64,000 bases of DNA from Ceratodon purpureus (GCA_014871385.1 CM026426.1:20760573-20824572), one strand, 5' to 3'; positions 46,989 to 59,951 are shown, numbered from the stretch's first letter. Made by a program: numbers and translations. Notes: generated by a model not told the origin, from the letters alone.

Positions 46989-49900
46989 AGTAGAAGTCAA
47001 ACGACACCAGGCATTTTTATCATGTACATATCGGAGGTAACGTCTATAAATGCTTCTAATTTGACTTTGTTTTTAAATTGCGAACTCTGTGCGTAGCTTT
47101 CATAATCCATAGTAACAGCTCGATCATACATACTGGAAGGTGGGGTCGTAACGTTCTTTATTTGAATGAACTCGCTGGGAATGGCTGGTTTTATGTCTAG
47201 GCTTGATCTCTATCGCAATATCTCACTTTTATTATCTTCATATCCATTCTAGTCTTACTTTCCTTCCCGAATCTTCCCTTTTATATGTTAATGTCGTTTC
47301 AATTTATCAGATATCTTTCCTTTTTTTTTCTTTTTTTTCTTTTTTTTTTTTAAAAAAATATTGGGAAGATCTTATACCCGTATTTAATTTAGAATTTATT
47401 TTCTAAATAAGGTTTTTATTACAATGATTCAGACAGAAGTTGCACTCTTCAGTTATGTAGGCTTGCAAAATAAATTTGCACATTACTTGTAAAACTTTGC
47501 AAGCAATTACATAGTCACTTTATTATGGCATGATATGCTGAATAAGGTGTAAATTAGTGAAACCCACCCACTTCCCTTACACATGGCTTACTGATAGTTA
47601 CTCCAAACTTGAAGCTTACTTTACTTGGGGCTTACTACAAGCTTGAAGTTTACTCTAGCAAGTCACTAATTTGTGACCATTTGATCTAGGTTAACCTTCA
47701 TCTAAGGGTCAGAGATGATTGGACCAGCGAGGCTATTCCTGTCCATATAACAAACAAGTGAATCTCTAGAGACTTCTTTGAGGGTATAAAACCTTGGGAG
47801 TTTCTTTGCCATATGCATCTGTTTACTTGTCTGCTTTGAAAGTAATTCTAGTTTGCTACATGTGTGTGAGAGATTTTTAGAGCTTGTGAAGTTTTGGTAT
47901 ATGGTGGTGTGGAGCTGAAGCAAAGTGCAACATGGCTGAGTCTCGTGGAACTACTACTCAGGTCTTCTAATTTATGTTTGCAATTAGACTCTTTCATCTC
48001 TCCCTTTGATTTGTATGTTTGGTGTAGGGTTTGATTTTTCTTGTGACTGCAATAACAAGCTGTAAAGGGTTGTTGACACCTTGTCTACAAACATAATCCT
48101 AACTGTGGTTTTGGTTGTGTTTATGTGGACAGGTGAGGTCCTTTACCTTTGGATTTTTCTTACTTTACTACACCAACATTCAAGGGATGAGAAGATTTCT
48201 GGAGACTCAAACTATTTTGTGTTTGATCTTGTATTGTCAATTTTAAGACGACCTTTTCTCTATTATTTGGATTGTTTTATCATACACTACTATATTGTAA
48301 GTAGTGTGTTGATTGAGAATTCTTTGGTGAAAAGCACTATGTGTCTACACTGATAATTTGGAATCACAAGAGAGTGTACAGATTTGATTAGGTTTGAATT
48401 GAGAATGGGCTGATTGAGAATGAAATTTGGTGAGGAAGGTGATAAAAGTTGCCCTCTAAAGGAATGTCCCGCCCACCCACCCTTAAGGGTAGGGAAGTTT
48501 TTTGTGCCCATTCATTAATGTTCTGTTTTTTGTAGTTGTAGTTCCTTTACATCACTTTGTATCCGAACATTAATAGAATTTGCGTCTGTGTATGCTAAAC
48601 CTACATTAGATTCATGTTAAGTTATGAACTACAATTGCCGATTTGGTGCAACTGTTATAAAAAAGTAGTTTTCTGATGTTCAATGTGCTAATGTGTGATA
48701 GGCGTGAATACTGAGTTTGACGACATTGGATTACAGCAGAAGACATGAAGGTAAGAAATTTCGAGAATCCGTCATTGATACATTTACTTCACCATATATA
48801 TACTCAGATCGTCAGAATATGAAAGTTAATTATGGGATATTTAACTTTTCTAGTTTTGTAGGGCCTTGCACATGCATACCATTGCTCTGAGATCACATTT
48901 TTATTTTTTCTGCTAACAATTCTTCTTCCTTCTCATTAATTCTCTTGTGATTTATCTGTATTGAAGTATAACGCTTCCACAGTACAAATGTTTTCTAAAC
49001 AAAAAATTAGTTGTGCCGCAGATTTATTTAAATGACGAAAAGCCCAAAGCCATCTCAACAAAGCAGTTATGGACGTGGGGTCCTCTCAGGTGGACTAGGT
49101 CAGTACCTGCGTGAGCAATGTCATATTTTTAGACTCAAGTTTCTACTGCGACGTAGGCACTATAGTTACATGGTCCCTTGTTGGGATTTTGATGTTATGT
49201 TCTCGTTAGGAAGGAAAACCAACTCCATTTCAAAGACTTCCTGGTACCATCTTAAACACCTCTGACAGACTGCATATTTGGCTATTTTGATATTGTAGAA
49301 CCCTGTATTCATTTTTACTTCCAGAATACAAGTTTTTGCGTACATGCTGCGTTTAGGCGCAGATTTAGTATACTTGATTTCATTGGCTGTATTATGCATT
49401 GTTGCATACACTATCACTATATATCTCTCTCTCAATCCCACCCCTTTAAATCTCTTTCTTCCAATTTTGAACACAGAATGATTACGTCCACACTTATATA
49501 GCGAACATCTCCTACAACAACTAACCCACACTATTTGATCATAAAATACCGTGCCGAATAGAATGAATACATCAGTCCAATCGTAAAGCATTAAAAATAG
49601 AAATGTTTTCGTACAATTATTCATCCGAATCGAATTTTGGTTTTTAAAAATTTTATAAAAATTTGAAAAGTTTAAATACAAGCCGTCTAGATCAATGGCG
49701 ACAATGGACTACATCTTCACCAACAGCGAATGAGGAAAATACAGATGTCTCCGACCAAATGGGGCCCCTAAAGAGTCAGGGGAAGCTTAAGTTTAATACC
49801 ACGTGTACTGTCACGCGTAGTCAAGAATGAAACACTGTATGCAGATTTTAGAACATACACACATTGAACGATATGTACGTCCGCGATTACAGTATCACGT

Positions 49901-50198
49901 CAAATTAGACATTTCCATTTCGTCTCAAATGTATGTCGCACACTAATATAGAACCTCCAAATCAGACATGCTCGAATGGATGATTATCTACATCAGCGGG
50001 TACATGTGAGACAAACATAACCTGTCCTGAACGACTCAGTCGACTACAGATTTTTGACCCGTATGACATGGCTCATTGCGACTCAGGTGTCCCACACGAG
50101 ATGCTTTGGGCGACTGTGTCGTCCAACTCAAAAAATGACCCACGCGACTTGCTTTTGCCCCGTTTCAGCAATCGTTCACGACGGCAATTCTAGTAGTG
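46989..50198. other. CACTA right arm, no gene assigned
   Basis: Mostly AT-rich. A short exon-like sequence at about 47932 (ATGGCTGAGTCTCGTGG) ends with CAG/GT but cannot be linked to anything. TCACTAATTT at 47663 is the inverse of AAATTAGTGA at 47551. The last 250 bases are GC-richer and carry several GCGACT/GACTCA motifs, probably the subterminal repeat region. Confidence 0.4.
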
Positions 50199-50490
50199 CT
50201 TGGACATACCTCCTAAGTCCCTAGACAATACCCATCATGAACATAATTTTAACTCCATCGCCATCTTTAGGGTTTACTTGTCTTGGTTTTACCCATCATA
50301 GAGCAATTTTAAAATGTATCACAATCTCTAGGAAATACCCATCATAGAGATTTTGAAGAGCATCTTGTTTTCTAGGAAATACCCATCATGGACTACATAT
50401 GAGATAAATCACAACTTCATGGAAGAAATACCCATCATATAGAAACTTTAGAATACATCACAACTCTCTAAGCCATGCCCATCATGATTG
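50199..50490 (+). repeat. 47-bp minisatellite, right half
   Basis: TACCCATCAT (once TGCCCATCAT) occurs at 50229, 50290, 50337, 50381, 50429 and 50476, mostly 44-48 bases apart, with ATCACAA in the spacer of most units. It starts right after the CACTA target duplication CTT (50199-50201) and continues the array at 31965-32310. Confidence 0.8.
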
Positions 50491-51632
50491 CATTTCTACA
50501 AAAAAATTATATCTCTGTTTTGTGTAATTATTCAAAAACATCTATAAAAGTAGAAAATAAAAAATTATTAAATTGTTACAACAACATGCTCTTAAAATAT
50601 AAACCATCCAAATGTGCATATATTTTAAATGCATGCAATAAAATAAAAACAAATAAAACTAATGAGTTAAAGGTTTAAAACATATCCCATTCAAAACTTC
50701 AAAGGTGCTTGACTTACAAATCTCCTTTGAAACCACAAGTGATATCTACTCCAATTTATGTGCACAAAAATGTTTAGGTTTTCTCATTTCATTGGAAGGC
50801 AATTTCAAGTTGCAATTATTCCTTTAAATGGATGTGGGTTCATAAGGATGATTGCACAATAAGGCCAAAAAGCCCCCATTCATCCACATGTCAAGGTAAC
50901 CATGGGTTCAAACCATGGGTTACCTACTTGGATCATGATGGATGAGATACCGAAGGGACCATCCACGGCATTCATCCGGTAAGGTACCAGTGTGGGGGTC
51001 AATTCTCCCTGGCCCAGTTTTCCATCGGTGAGAAAGGAGAAGGTTGATTAATTTGCAGTGTTAAATGCAGTGATAAATCCAGAAAGTTGATAATTTGCAG
51101 TTTCAAATTCTGAAAGTAGAAAGTCGGTAAAGTATGCCATGATCGATGAATCGATGATCAATGACTGATAGACACAGCTGATTGAGATAATGATCCCAAA
51201 TGCCATTTGGGTAATGACTCATTTCACATAATTTTTCTTTTCATTTTTTTTCCACAATTCTGATTTCTGTAAATTTTCAAATATTCAACTTATGTATCTC
51301 AGTTACTGGTTCTTAGAAGTGTAGCAAATCTGGCCTAAAGTCAGTTAACTTAAGTATTCCGTCAAGTACCCACATTGTTGAGGAAGTAGAAGGTTGAGTA
51401 ATTTGCTCAAATTCAGAAAGTTGATTTGCAGTGTCAAATTCAGAAAGTTGATTTGCAGTGTTAAATCCAGAAAGTGGAATGTCGGTAAAACCATGCCATG
51501 ATCGACGATGACTAATCATCGACACACATCCTAGACACATCGAAGTTCATCGTAGATTAACTTAACAACCCCAATGACATTGCAGTAATAAAAGTTTATG
51601 ACATTCCGAAACTTGATCAAGCCATGACCAAG
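50491..51632. repeat. Dispersed repeat, second copy, with ~26-bp tandem units
   Basis: 51030-51350 matches 29480-30000. At 51030-51130 and again at 51375-51485 units of the form AATTTGCAGTGT(C/T)AAAT(C/T)CAGAAAGTTG repeat in tandem. Near 50893-50922 there is a near-palindrome around GGTAACCATGGGTTC. No protein is encoded. Confidence 0.5.
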
Positions 51633-52027
51633 GCGTCACGTTAATCACCCCCCATCCAACCCAAAAAAATAGTAATGTCAGAGAAGAAGGGGCTGCCCGC
51701 AAAAAGGCGGCTAAGATGGCCCCGCCGGGTCATGAAGTCAACCCTGGCCCGCGCCAATGGCCCACCCGTCCTGGGCCCGCCGCCCAACCCGGGTCTTGGC
51801 TGGCAAACCCGTCCTCTTTCAATGAGGCTTGGTTTGTCATCTAGGATTTGACGGATTGGGAGTTTAGGGTTTTCATCCTTAAGTAAGTCTGTAATGCGTA
51901 TACCAAGACTGTAGTGCGTATAGGTCATGTAGCACTATGTTCACTGTAGCATTGAGTTGGACCTGGACTTGATTTTATATAAATTAAGGGTTTTTATTAT
52001 TGCAATTTATTCAATATTGCAATAAAA

Positions 52028-53102
52028 CGGATTTCTCTAGAAGGTGGCCGTGTGGCTGAAGGATTCTTGGACTTCTCTTTTGGTGAAGAGAAGATCAGGT
52101 TGACTTCGGAGGCAGACATGTTGATTAGATTGTTGTGGAATGGGGTTGAGTCCTCCATTGATGGATTGGTTTGTAGCATGGTTTGAGGATAGTACTCCTC
52201 CTGCGACACTTATATGCAAGATAGAGTTTACTTATAGTGTCACTGAGGGCCCTTACTGATCGCAGTGCCTCACTACATGTACTACGTGGATTTTATGAGG
52301 ACAACTCTTACATTGCCAATTTTAAGGGCAATTTGCTGTTCATTCATGTATTGGATTGCATGCATCGGAGTTTGGCAATGATATCAAGTGAAGGCTTTGT
52401 CAAGTTTGATTCGGGTTATCACACTAACCCCAACTTCCATGGCCCACAGTATCCCCATGAGGTAATGGCCAATATCTGGTGCATGGCCAATGGACACGGA
52501 CCGGGTACTCCTGAGTGGAAAAGAACGACATCTATACGATCATGGATCCATGCTAGTTGTCCACAGCAACCACACGATAGGACGAGTGGATTTTATGTCG
52601 CATGTTACATTGTGATGCTATGTTCCTACTTGAAGGAAATCTCTACAAACGAGAAGGAGTGGAAGGAGGGAGTAAGTTATCTACTCATTAGGCTACTTAG
52701 ATATTTGGGCTGTTGTATTGATTGTGTGCTGTAGTGACTATAGTGTTGTAATGACTGAAGTGTTGTAGTGATTGTAGTGATTGTAGTGCTGTAGTGTAGT
52801 TTGTGCATTGTCTTGTTGTGTTGTAGTGCACGTGGCATTTGACTGATTACAAGGATTACGGTTTACAGTTAATGAGATGTTTTCATGTGTGCGGATGTCG
52901 GAATGTTTTGACCACAAGTCCACAGCCAGGTCTTTGTACTGCGGACGTTGTTGAAGGATCTGCACTACTGAGCGGAATGGCGGGGCCCCGCAAGTGTAAT
53001 GTTACCGTCAGCTTCTATAAGGATTGGGTAAGAAGCCCCTCATTGTTGCAGGATAGATGCTCTAGTGCTTCGATGAGTTCAATCATTTTGCCACAATTTT
53101 GA
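52028..53102 (+). pseudogene. Ulp1-like (C48) cysteine protease gene in MULE
   Basis: First exon-like frame 52028-52186: RVAEGFLDFSFGEEKIRL, then LTSEADMLIRLLWNGVESS. Second frame 52237-~52670: FIHVLDCMHRSLAMISS, FVKFDSGYH (the D-S after the strand is typical), and CPQQPHDRTSGFYVACY, which matches the CPQQ.N..DCG(F/V)YV signature of Ulp1 proteases. The last conserved stretch is WHLTDYKDYGLQLMRCF at about 52834. The expected catalytic Cys codon is AGT (Ser) at 52585-52587, and the expected HW pair before the central strand reads LL. So it looks like a catalytically dead protease-like protein. Splice junctions between the pieces are not settled. Family members carried by MULEs are of unknown function. 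Confidence 0.6.
52738..52830 (+). repeat. GTAGTG-type short repeat
   Basis: Between two Ulp1-like coding pieces, GTAGTG/GTTGTA units repeat irregularly for about 90 bases, probably inside an intron. Two of the units contain the GTAGTGC heptamer that is abundant across this element. Confidence 0.6.
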
Positions 53103-53329
53103 TGGATTGGCTGTAATTTTATTATTGCACATTTTTGTAAATCGAAAAAATTGTACATTTTAGTATGTACCTTTCAAGATATCTCTGTTTTATTTTGTAA
53201 TAGGTCTATGATGAATGCAATGTGAATTTTAAAAAACAAATCACAAAAATCCCTAAATACCAAAATCAAGTCACAAACGTGGGTTGCCGACTCGCCACTT
53301 GTTTTAAACAGATCCATGGGAAACAATGA

Positions 53330-55075
53330 AGGGACCCTATGACATAAGAAGGAAAGGAATAATTGAAGAGGCGAAGAACAAAATGCATAGGATAAATTAG
53401 GAGGAAAACTAAAATGGCCGAAGTTTGAGGAAAGACAATTAGAAGGCAAAATTATGAATAAGAAAATAATTAGAAAAAAACAAATGAAGGGATAACATTT
53501 TAAAAGCGAGACGATCAATGGTTTAAGAATAATAAGAAGAAAACTTTAAAATTAAAAAAAACAAAATTAGATGTACATTTTTAAAATTAAGAATTAAAAA
53601 ATATCTAAATTAATAAAAAAAAAGAAATAGGTAAGATCTTGTGTTAGGATAAAAAATATTAATTAAACAGTCTACAATGGAGAGGTAAGATATTGTATAA
53701 GTATTAAATAACTTAATAAAGAGAGAAGGATAAAGGTTTAAGAATAATAAGAAGAAGGAAAAAATAAAAATAAAAAAATAAAAAATATAAATGTCCATAA
53801 AAAAATAAAAAACAAAAAATAAAAATGGATATAATTAAACAAAAAGAAACGTGGTAAGAACTTGTGATAGGATAAAAAAATATACGATCGAGAAGGTTAA
53901 TGGTTTAAGAAAAGTAAAAAGAAGAGAATAAAAAATAATAAGAACAAATTAAATGCAGAAAGTTCTTTGGAAAATTGTTAGAAGGGGAATGATAAGATAA
54001 AAGAAGAAGTGATGCCTACGAAGTTAATGGAGGAAAAAACTTTGAAAGTGAAAGGGTTGAAGGAAACATTAAAAATAAGAGCATAATTAGAAGGGAAAAA
54101 ATTAGACAAAAAGAATAGTGATGAGTAGGAAGTTAAATGAAAAAAACACATAATAATAATAATATTAAGGAAAATAAAAAAAATAAAAAATAAAGTTAAA
54201 AATAAAAAATAAAATATTAGAGGATGAAATAATGAAGAGGAGAATAACTAGAAGGAAGAAATTTAGATAAAAGAGGCAGTAACAAATAAGAAGTTCATGG
54301 AGGAAAACATATACTAATGCTGATATTAAGACATAATAACTATATAATTTTTTTTTTAAAATAAAATAAAAAATAATCTAATCTGTTATTTTTTATTGGT
54401 TAGGACAATAATTAGATGAGAAAGAATTAAATAAAACAAGTAGTGATGATTAGGAAGTTAAGTAAAAAATACATATAACAATAGTAATATTAAGGGAAAA
54501 GAATTAAAATAAAGAAGCAAAATTATTAAGATAAAAACAAAAAAAATCAAATATAGAAAAGATAATAATTGAAAGGAATACAATGAGATAGAAGAAGTAG
54601 TGAGGAGTACAAAGTTAACATTGGAGAAATTCATATAATAATAGCAATATCAAGGTAGAATAAATAACAAAATCAAATAAAGAAGTAATAAGGAAAAATT
54701 TAAAAGATTAGAAAATTAAATAAAGAAGAGAATAATTAGAAAAAATAAATTAGTGAAAAACAAAAAATGATAGTACATGAAAATATAAGAGAAAAAATAT
54801 ATGGACAAAGTATATTGGAAAAAATTGAAGGAAAAGAGAGGTGTACAGAGTTGATAGATAATAAGAGCATCCTAGAGAAGAACATAATAAATAAAATGAG
54901 AGTGAAGGGAGAACAAATTGATGGCTTTCGAATATTATCACTTGGAAGAAAGAAAATGCAAATGCACACAAGGAATGTTGTTACGGAGGTAGCGGAAGTA
55001 GTAAAATAGATAATAACATTGTAAAAAAAATAAAAAAAAAAAAATAAAAAAATAAAAAAAAAAAAAAAACCAACA
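53330..55075 (+). repeat. 1.7-kb purine-rich low-complexity tract
   Basis: The plus strand is almost entirely A with G (AAAATAAAAA, GAAGAGAATAA and AATTAGAAGG motifs) and very little C. Loose units such as AATAATTAGAA...AGTGATGA..GGAAGTTAA recur around 54110, 54280, 54410 and 54590, suggesting an old, diverged tandem array of roughly 150-200 bases. The few open frames are Lys/Ile-rich or Phe/Ser-rich artefacts of composition. Confidence 0.7.
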
Positions 55076-55089
55076 CCACGTACTCAAAT

Positions 55090-57480
55090 TTTTTATAAAT
55101 AAAAGATTAGAAGAACAATAGGTGGAATGGTGAAATAGTAGAATATGTTCAAAATGATGAAATATTGTATATGCAAAGCTTGGTTATATTAACATATGAT
55201 TTATAAACTTTGGAGCCCGAGGTTTTTAAAAGATCTTAGCAGTGGTATATGGTGTGGGTGGCGTGGATGAGACAGTGCAAATTGGGGATTTCCGTACAAA
55301 GGAAGGAGACACTAAACCGTGAGAAAGGAAATAATTAGATAAAAGCAAGTGCATGCCTCGACATTTGGTTGATTCATATAGGCACTCTCATTTGTGGCCT
55401 TGTCTTGTGCTACTCTACTGTTGTCCTGCTGGAAGGTGCGGTTACCTCCGAGGGGGGCGGTCTCTTGATTGAAGACAAGACTTTCTCAACCAGCATGTTG
55501 GGCGGCCTTGTTTTTGAGGAGCGTTGGAGAAGGGTGCAACCTGAACATGATCCTACAAACCTGGGTTTAGGGTTTCAGGTAGTGTCGACTTAGAGGGGAG
55601 AGAGGCGCGGCAATGGTTGTTGGGGAGTTTGCTGCCAAGATTAGAGCAAGAGGATGGAATCAGGTGAGTGATAGGAAATCCAGAAACATGGGTTAGGGAT
55701 GAGTGTGTCCTTCTCTTTCTCTTTGTTCTTTGCAGGTGGGTTGTTGAGGTGAGGCATTTGGAAGGCTCGTGCAGGGTAGCCAGGTGTTGCGCCAAGAATT
55801 TGATTCTTGGGCATTGTGATTGATCACTAGAGGTTGCAGATTAGTTTCTTTCTATAGAAGGTTAGGGTTTATAGTAAATGAGACGGACTGCCCTTAATGC
55901 AAAGAGCGGATGAGATAAAAGGATTGGCAATACGTTGTGATACCACTGTTTGGTCACAATGGGTGGCTGAAGGGGTAAATGGGATCCTTCTGGTACAATT
56001 CGGAACTTCACAGTTCATGGCTACAAGTTCTAAATGTGTGTGTTCTCTCTTATCTCGTGTATTGTGGATAACAACCACAGAGTTACAAGGGCAAGGTTGC
56101 AACAACTTCCTCTAAGAGAAACTAGTATAGGGGCCGCAATTGAACCATTGATGAGTCTTCAAGAGGGTGCAAGGGAATACAGTGATGCTTCTACAGACAC
56201 AGACCTCGTTTTTGAAGTATGTCCGCATAGTCAATTTAGCCAGAGCTCGAGACGTAGTGGGACTAGAGGTGACAACAAAACACAATTGCCCCCTGCCCTA
56301 AGTACGGGCTCTATATCTTTCTTTGGTGTTGGTGTGACAAGTTCTAGAATTCAATTTCCAGAGGACGAGAAATTTGTCGTCAACTAGGACATGTGTCTAA
56401 TAGATGGGCTTGGACTTGAGATGTGGAAAATGCTAGTGCTAAAGAGACGGCAAGGTTTGCAAAAGGTACGTCACTGTAAGTTGAAGGCGTTTTTTACGTC
56501 ATTGAATTTTGTACTCAATTTTGTCAAGGAATGTGGTGTGGGCCTTTGAACTGCTGCGTTCCACATTGTAGGGGTTTACAGTTGGAGACGAGAGGGAGAG
56601 GGGTATACACAAAGAGATGAGTTAAAGCAAGGTAGAGTGCCATGCGCATGTTTGTATATTGAGCAAGAATACAAAGATCTTGTGGTCGAGGCGCACTACA
56701 CCTGCCGTTATCACTTCTATGAGAACCTATGCCAAGAAAAGCACTGTTACTATTGGTGCAAGTATTATCATGAAGACTTTAGCGATAAAAATGCAATTTC
56801 TTATCATCGTAATAAGGATCAGTATGATAAGTGGAGGGAAGTTGGAATCGGAGTTTTGAAAATGTATCTTACATTTACTCGGAGTAAACAATACGTACTC
56901 AAAGGAATCTTACAGGAAGTAAATTTTACATTCCCAGAGAAACATGGATGCCGTCCATGGAACCCGAGGATACTAGTACCCCGTGTGGTACAGCCACAGA
57001 CCAAAAAGGCGAGAGACTCTGTTAAGGGAAGCCAGTCGAGGGACAAGTAAGGATGCAGATCTCCTCAATGACAGGCAACGGAAGGAGAGATCTTGCACTA
57101 CACGACAACTCCAGGTAACAAAGATGTATAAGAAAAAAGGCTGCGTAATAAAGGAGACGATTGATAGGGAAAGGACCACAGTAGTGCAAGACAAGTTTCC
57201 GAGGGAGAGCAAGTCTGTAGTGCAGTTCGACGAGGACTCTTTTGATTTGAGGGAGCCACATTTTTGGGTTAAGTATTCCAAACAAGACCACGACGGGACG
57301 CCGCCTGCTTATATGCATGCACTACACATAACTAGATATTCATGCACTACACACAAAAGATATAGCCTATTATGAGTTGATCGTATACAACGGATGCACT
57401 ACACCTGGAGCCCTAAATCTATTCCCGGACACACTGTATACACGATGTTGCACTACAACCAAAAACTACGGGGCAGTTAA
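55090..57480 (+). other. MULE interior with open fragments, unassigned
   Basis: Plus-strand fragments look partly coding: 55897-56115 (RCDTTVWSQWVAEGVNGILL, then KCVCSLL), a shifted frame 56034-56387 (CIVDNNHRVTRARLQQLP), and 56637-57050, a Cys/His/Tyr-rich stretch (CRYHFYENLCQEKHCYYWC) that has no ATG and is probably an exon. They may form one decayed gene with a zinc-binding part. I do not recognise it. Confidence 0.3.
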
Positions 57481-57488
57481 GAACTTAC

Positions 57489-58220
57489 TTAATAACCTTT
57501 GCAGCACTCACACCTTATATCAACATGTGACACTCTCTTCTGAGGACTTTGCTTCCTTCGACCTAGGAGCACATGACAGTCATTCTCATCCTCTAGATTG
57601 ACATACTTCACCATATGGGCTGGTATTGTTGTCCCTTCTTGCATTTCTGACGCAACTCTACCTAAGGCATTCTTCCTCTCATAGTTGAAAAGACCTGTAA
57701 GATCAATGCAATCAGGTACTTGGTGGAGCATTAGAGATGGTATGCAGTACTTTTTGTTTTGCTTATAGGAGGAATCAAAGTGTGTATCATCCTCACTAGA
57801 ACAAGTACTGCTAAACTCGACCACCGAAGACCCCTTTGTTGCCATATTTACCCTTAAATGTCAACCATATCAACAAAGAAACTAACAACCTCTCCTCTAC
57901 AAACATTTAGTAGCAGCAAATCTGTGCGATGCAGACTAACATCAGGATTTAGGAAACACGGAGGACCATGGAATAAGTGACTTGAAGCATCAATTTATCT
58001 CATTAGTACGTGGAAGATGTAGTACCAGTTTCAAAATTCTCAGATCTGAAATTTCAGGCAACACAAAATTGTCATTGCACTACGTATCCACCATTGTGTG
58101 TAGGACAAATTGTTATACAATATATCATAATAATCCAAAGGGCCCAATGCTACGCTATGCAGTACAATCCTATACACTATATGGTTTTTTTAGTAAGAAA
58201 ATGGGATTTAGACGAATGAA
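57489..58220 (-). repeat. Internal MULE duplication, copy 1
   Basis: The minus-strand frame 57845-57489 begins MATKGSSVVEFSSTCSSEDD and corresponds to GSSMVEFSSTCSSEVD at 60440-60400. Upstream non-coding DNA also matches (TTGCACTACGTATC at 58076 and 60682, GATC(T/C)GAAATTTC at 58044 and 60650). The two copies are in direct orientation about 2.6 kb apart. Copy 1 retains a longer open frame (118 codons). Confidence 0.7.
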
Positions 58221-58834
58221 GGAAAGGACGGTTATAGTTCCATCATCGACAACACACACTGGAGCTTAGCTATATTTTCAAACCATGTATTTTTAAAGTT
58301 TGACTATGATGTGGCAAAGACACTGAGTTTCTGTGGGGGGTCGTAAGCTACATGAGTGTTTAGAGAAGTTATGGTATATGGCAATTGGTGGGTTGGAGGG
58401 ATCACCGACATAGAATGCATGTTCCGACGCGAGAGCATGGACCCACGTTCGTTGTTCTAAACAACGCAAGAGGTGGTCATGTAGGTACTAAATCATGTGC
58501 TTTGTTATCACATTTATGGCGTTTATGGGAAAGGAGAGGACACAGAGAAGACAACATATATACAGCTGAAAAACTATTTTTTATTAAAACATGCCAAAAC
58601 TCAATTTCATTGTGTTCAGGTGTCATTGTTTTCAGGTGTCATTGTTTTGTACTGTTCATCAAATACTCGCACTACATGTGCTACATAAATTACCTAATAT
58701 ACAGTTTTTTGCAGTACAAAAACTAAATTCTCGTCAAAATACGTCCCTTAGACTCGAGGATTGGCAATTAGAAACTCCTGCTTGATAGTTCAAATGAAAC
58801 CAAACTCCTTTAGGGCTCAAGCGTACCACTACTA

Positions 58835-59951
58835 TCATGTAACCTTGTTCTTGAGATCATCAGCTAACCGATCCCATCGGTGTCCTACGAAACTTTGCTT
58901 CTCCAACAACAAAACCCTTCTCAAATTAGCATGGAAAGACTCAATACTAGCATTTATGTTTTGTCCAGCATGAGGGTAGTTCTGATTTGCGGCACACCAC
59001 TTCCCAATTTTCTTCCTCCAGTGCTTATCGATGTATTTCATAAACTTAGCAGCCAAAAGCAGTGCGTCCTTAATCGTGTTGAGATCCTTGTTAGCCCAGC
59101 TGCCCACGCCACAGGATCCGTTCTAGCAACATACCCTAAACCATGCAGAACGTCTTCAACATCCTTCAGGTTATTCACCCTATCATCTATCCGACTTATT
59201 TTGCTTTCCCCATTCTTTGCATATGCCTTCTGAGCCACGTGCCTGAAACAGAGTAGGATCTTGGACCTCGGCTACAACTCCATGTAGTGCAGTGTGGTTG
59301 TGAGAAAGGTGCACTACACGTGATCATTGAGTAATTACCATGCTCCAAATTCAAAAGAAAAGAAAGTCAGACTTTAGCTTGTACTCTAGGACGTTCAATT
59401 CAGCTTGAGCGTTTCCACAATTATTGAAGAAGGCTCTTAGTCAGACTTGATAGATAAGGCTTTGTCCTTTAGTGCTTGTAGCACGGCTTTCAAGGCGTTC
59501 TCATTGAAAGTAGAGATAATGAAATAAGCAACCGGAATACCATTCCGCCATTCGTCAAACACTATAACGTTGTATAATGGATACTGCGTCAAATCATACT
59601 ATCAAGGAGTTTGGTGTTAGATCTAGGTTTAGGGACATGCAAAAGTTAGAAACTACGTACTCCCCTTGCACTACACATACACAAACAAAATGACTACTTC
59701 CTCAGGTTATGAAAAACTCCACTCACCTGGGTGTGATTTGTACTAAACCTGGCGTCCACACAAATAACACTTCTGTGGCCAAATTTCACAAGCATAGCCT
59801 TCGGCCAGGATGTCTGAATTTTGAGGGTGAAGGGGGCTTCGTTTTGTTTCTTTTTGTTGATATCCAGCAGACCGAGTTCTTGATAAAAGAAAACATCTTT
59901 GACGATCTTGTCCTTCCAGAGCCTAATGCTAGCAGTCTCTTTGTACTTCAT
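58835..59951 (-). pseudogene. MULE transposase core, frameshifted
   Basis: Read on the minus strand: 59951-59694 gives FTLKIQTSWPKAMLVKFG and SVICVDARFSTNHTQ (the first catalytic aspartate region). 59601-59445 gives YPLYNVIVFDEWRNGIPVAY and ALQALKDKALSIKSD, ending in a stop. A shifted frame gives NAQAELNVLE near 59400, where a D/N-A.E motif is expected. 59275-59040 gives ILLCFRHVAQKAYAKN. After another shift near 59100 comes WRKKIGKWCAANQNYPHAG, then QNINASIESFHANLRRVLL and RWDRLADDL. The order and motifs fit plant MULE transposases. At least two frameshifts and a stop make it inactive. The first exon is probably in 60.26-60.46 kb. Confidence 0.75.

Larger units (their letters stand above)
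32311..50198. mobile_element. CACTA (En/Spm) transposon, 17.9 kb
   Basis: The left end reads CACTAGTAGAA and the right end TTCTAGTAGTG, an imperfect inverted repeat starting with CACTA on both strands. The flanks carry the 3-bp duplication CTT (32308-32310 and 50199-50201). These are the defining features of the CACTA superfamily. Inside are DUF4218/DUF4216-containing TNP2-type transposase sequence (minus, 41.2-43.6 kb) and a TNPA/Transposase_24-like gene with a DUF8039-like end (plus, 43.8-47.0 kb). Two accessory genes lie at 33.5-35.5 kb (minus) and 39.5-40.7 kb (plus). GACT/GTC-containing short motifs are dense within 200 bp of both ends, as expected for subterminal transposase sites. The element is unusually long. 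The transposase is incomplete, so it is probably not autonomous now. Confidence 0.88.

Noticed and set aside
47551-47672. Possible tiny MITE defined by AAATTAGTGA and its inverse
   Set aside because: Only 10 bp of inverted repeat and no target duplication; could be chance.
50893-50922. Near-palindrome around GGTAACCATGGGTTC
   Set aside because: Imperfect and short, with no association to a gene or element end.
53174-55009. Several short ORFs rich in Phe/Ser or Lys/Ile
   Set aside because: Artefacts of the purine-rich low-complexity tract.
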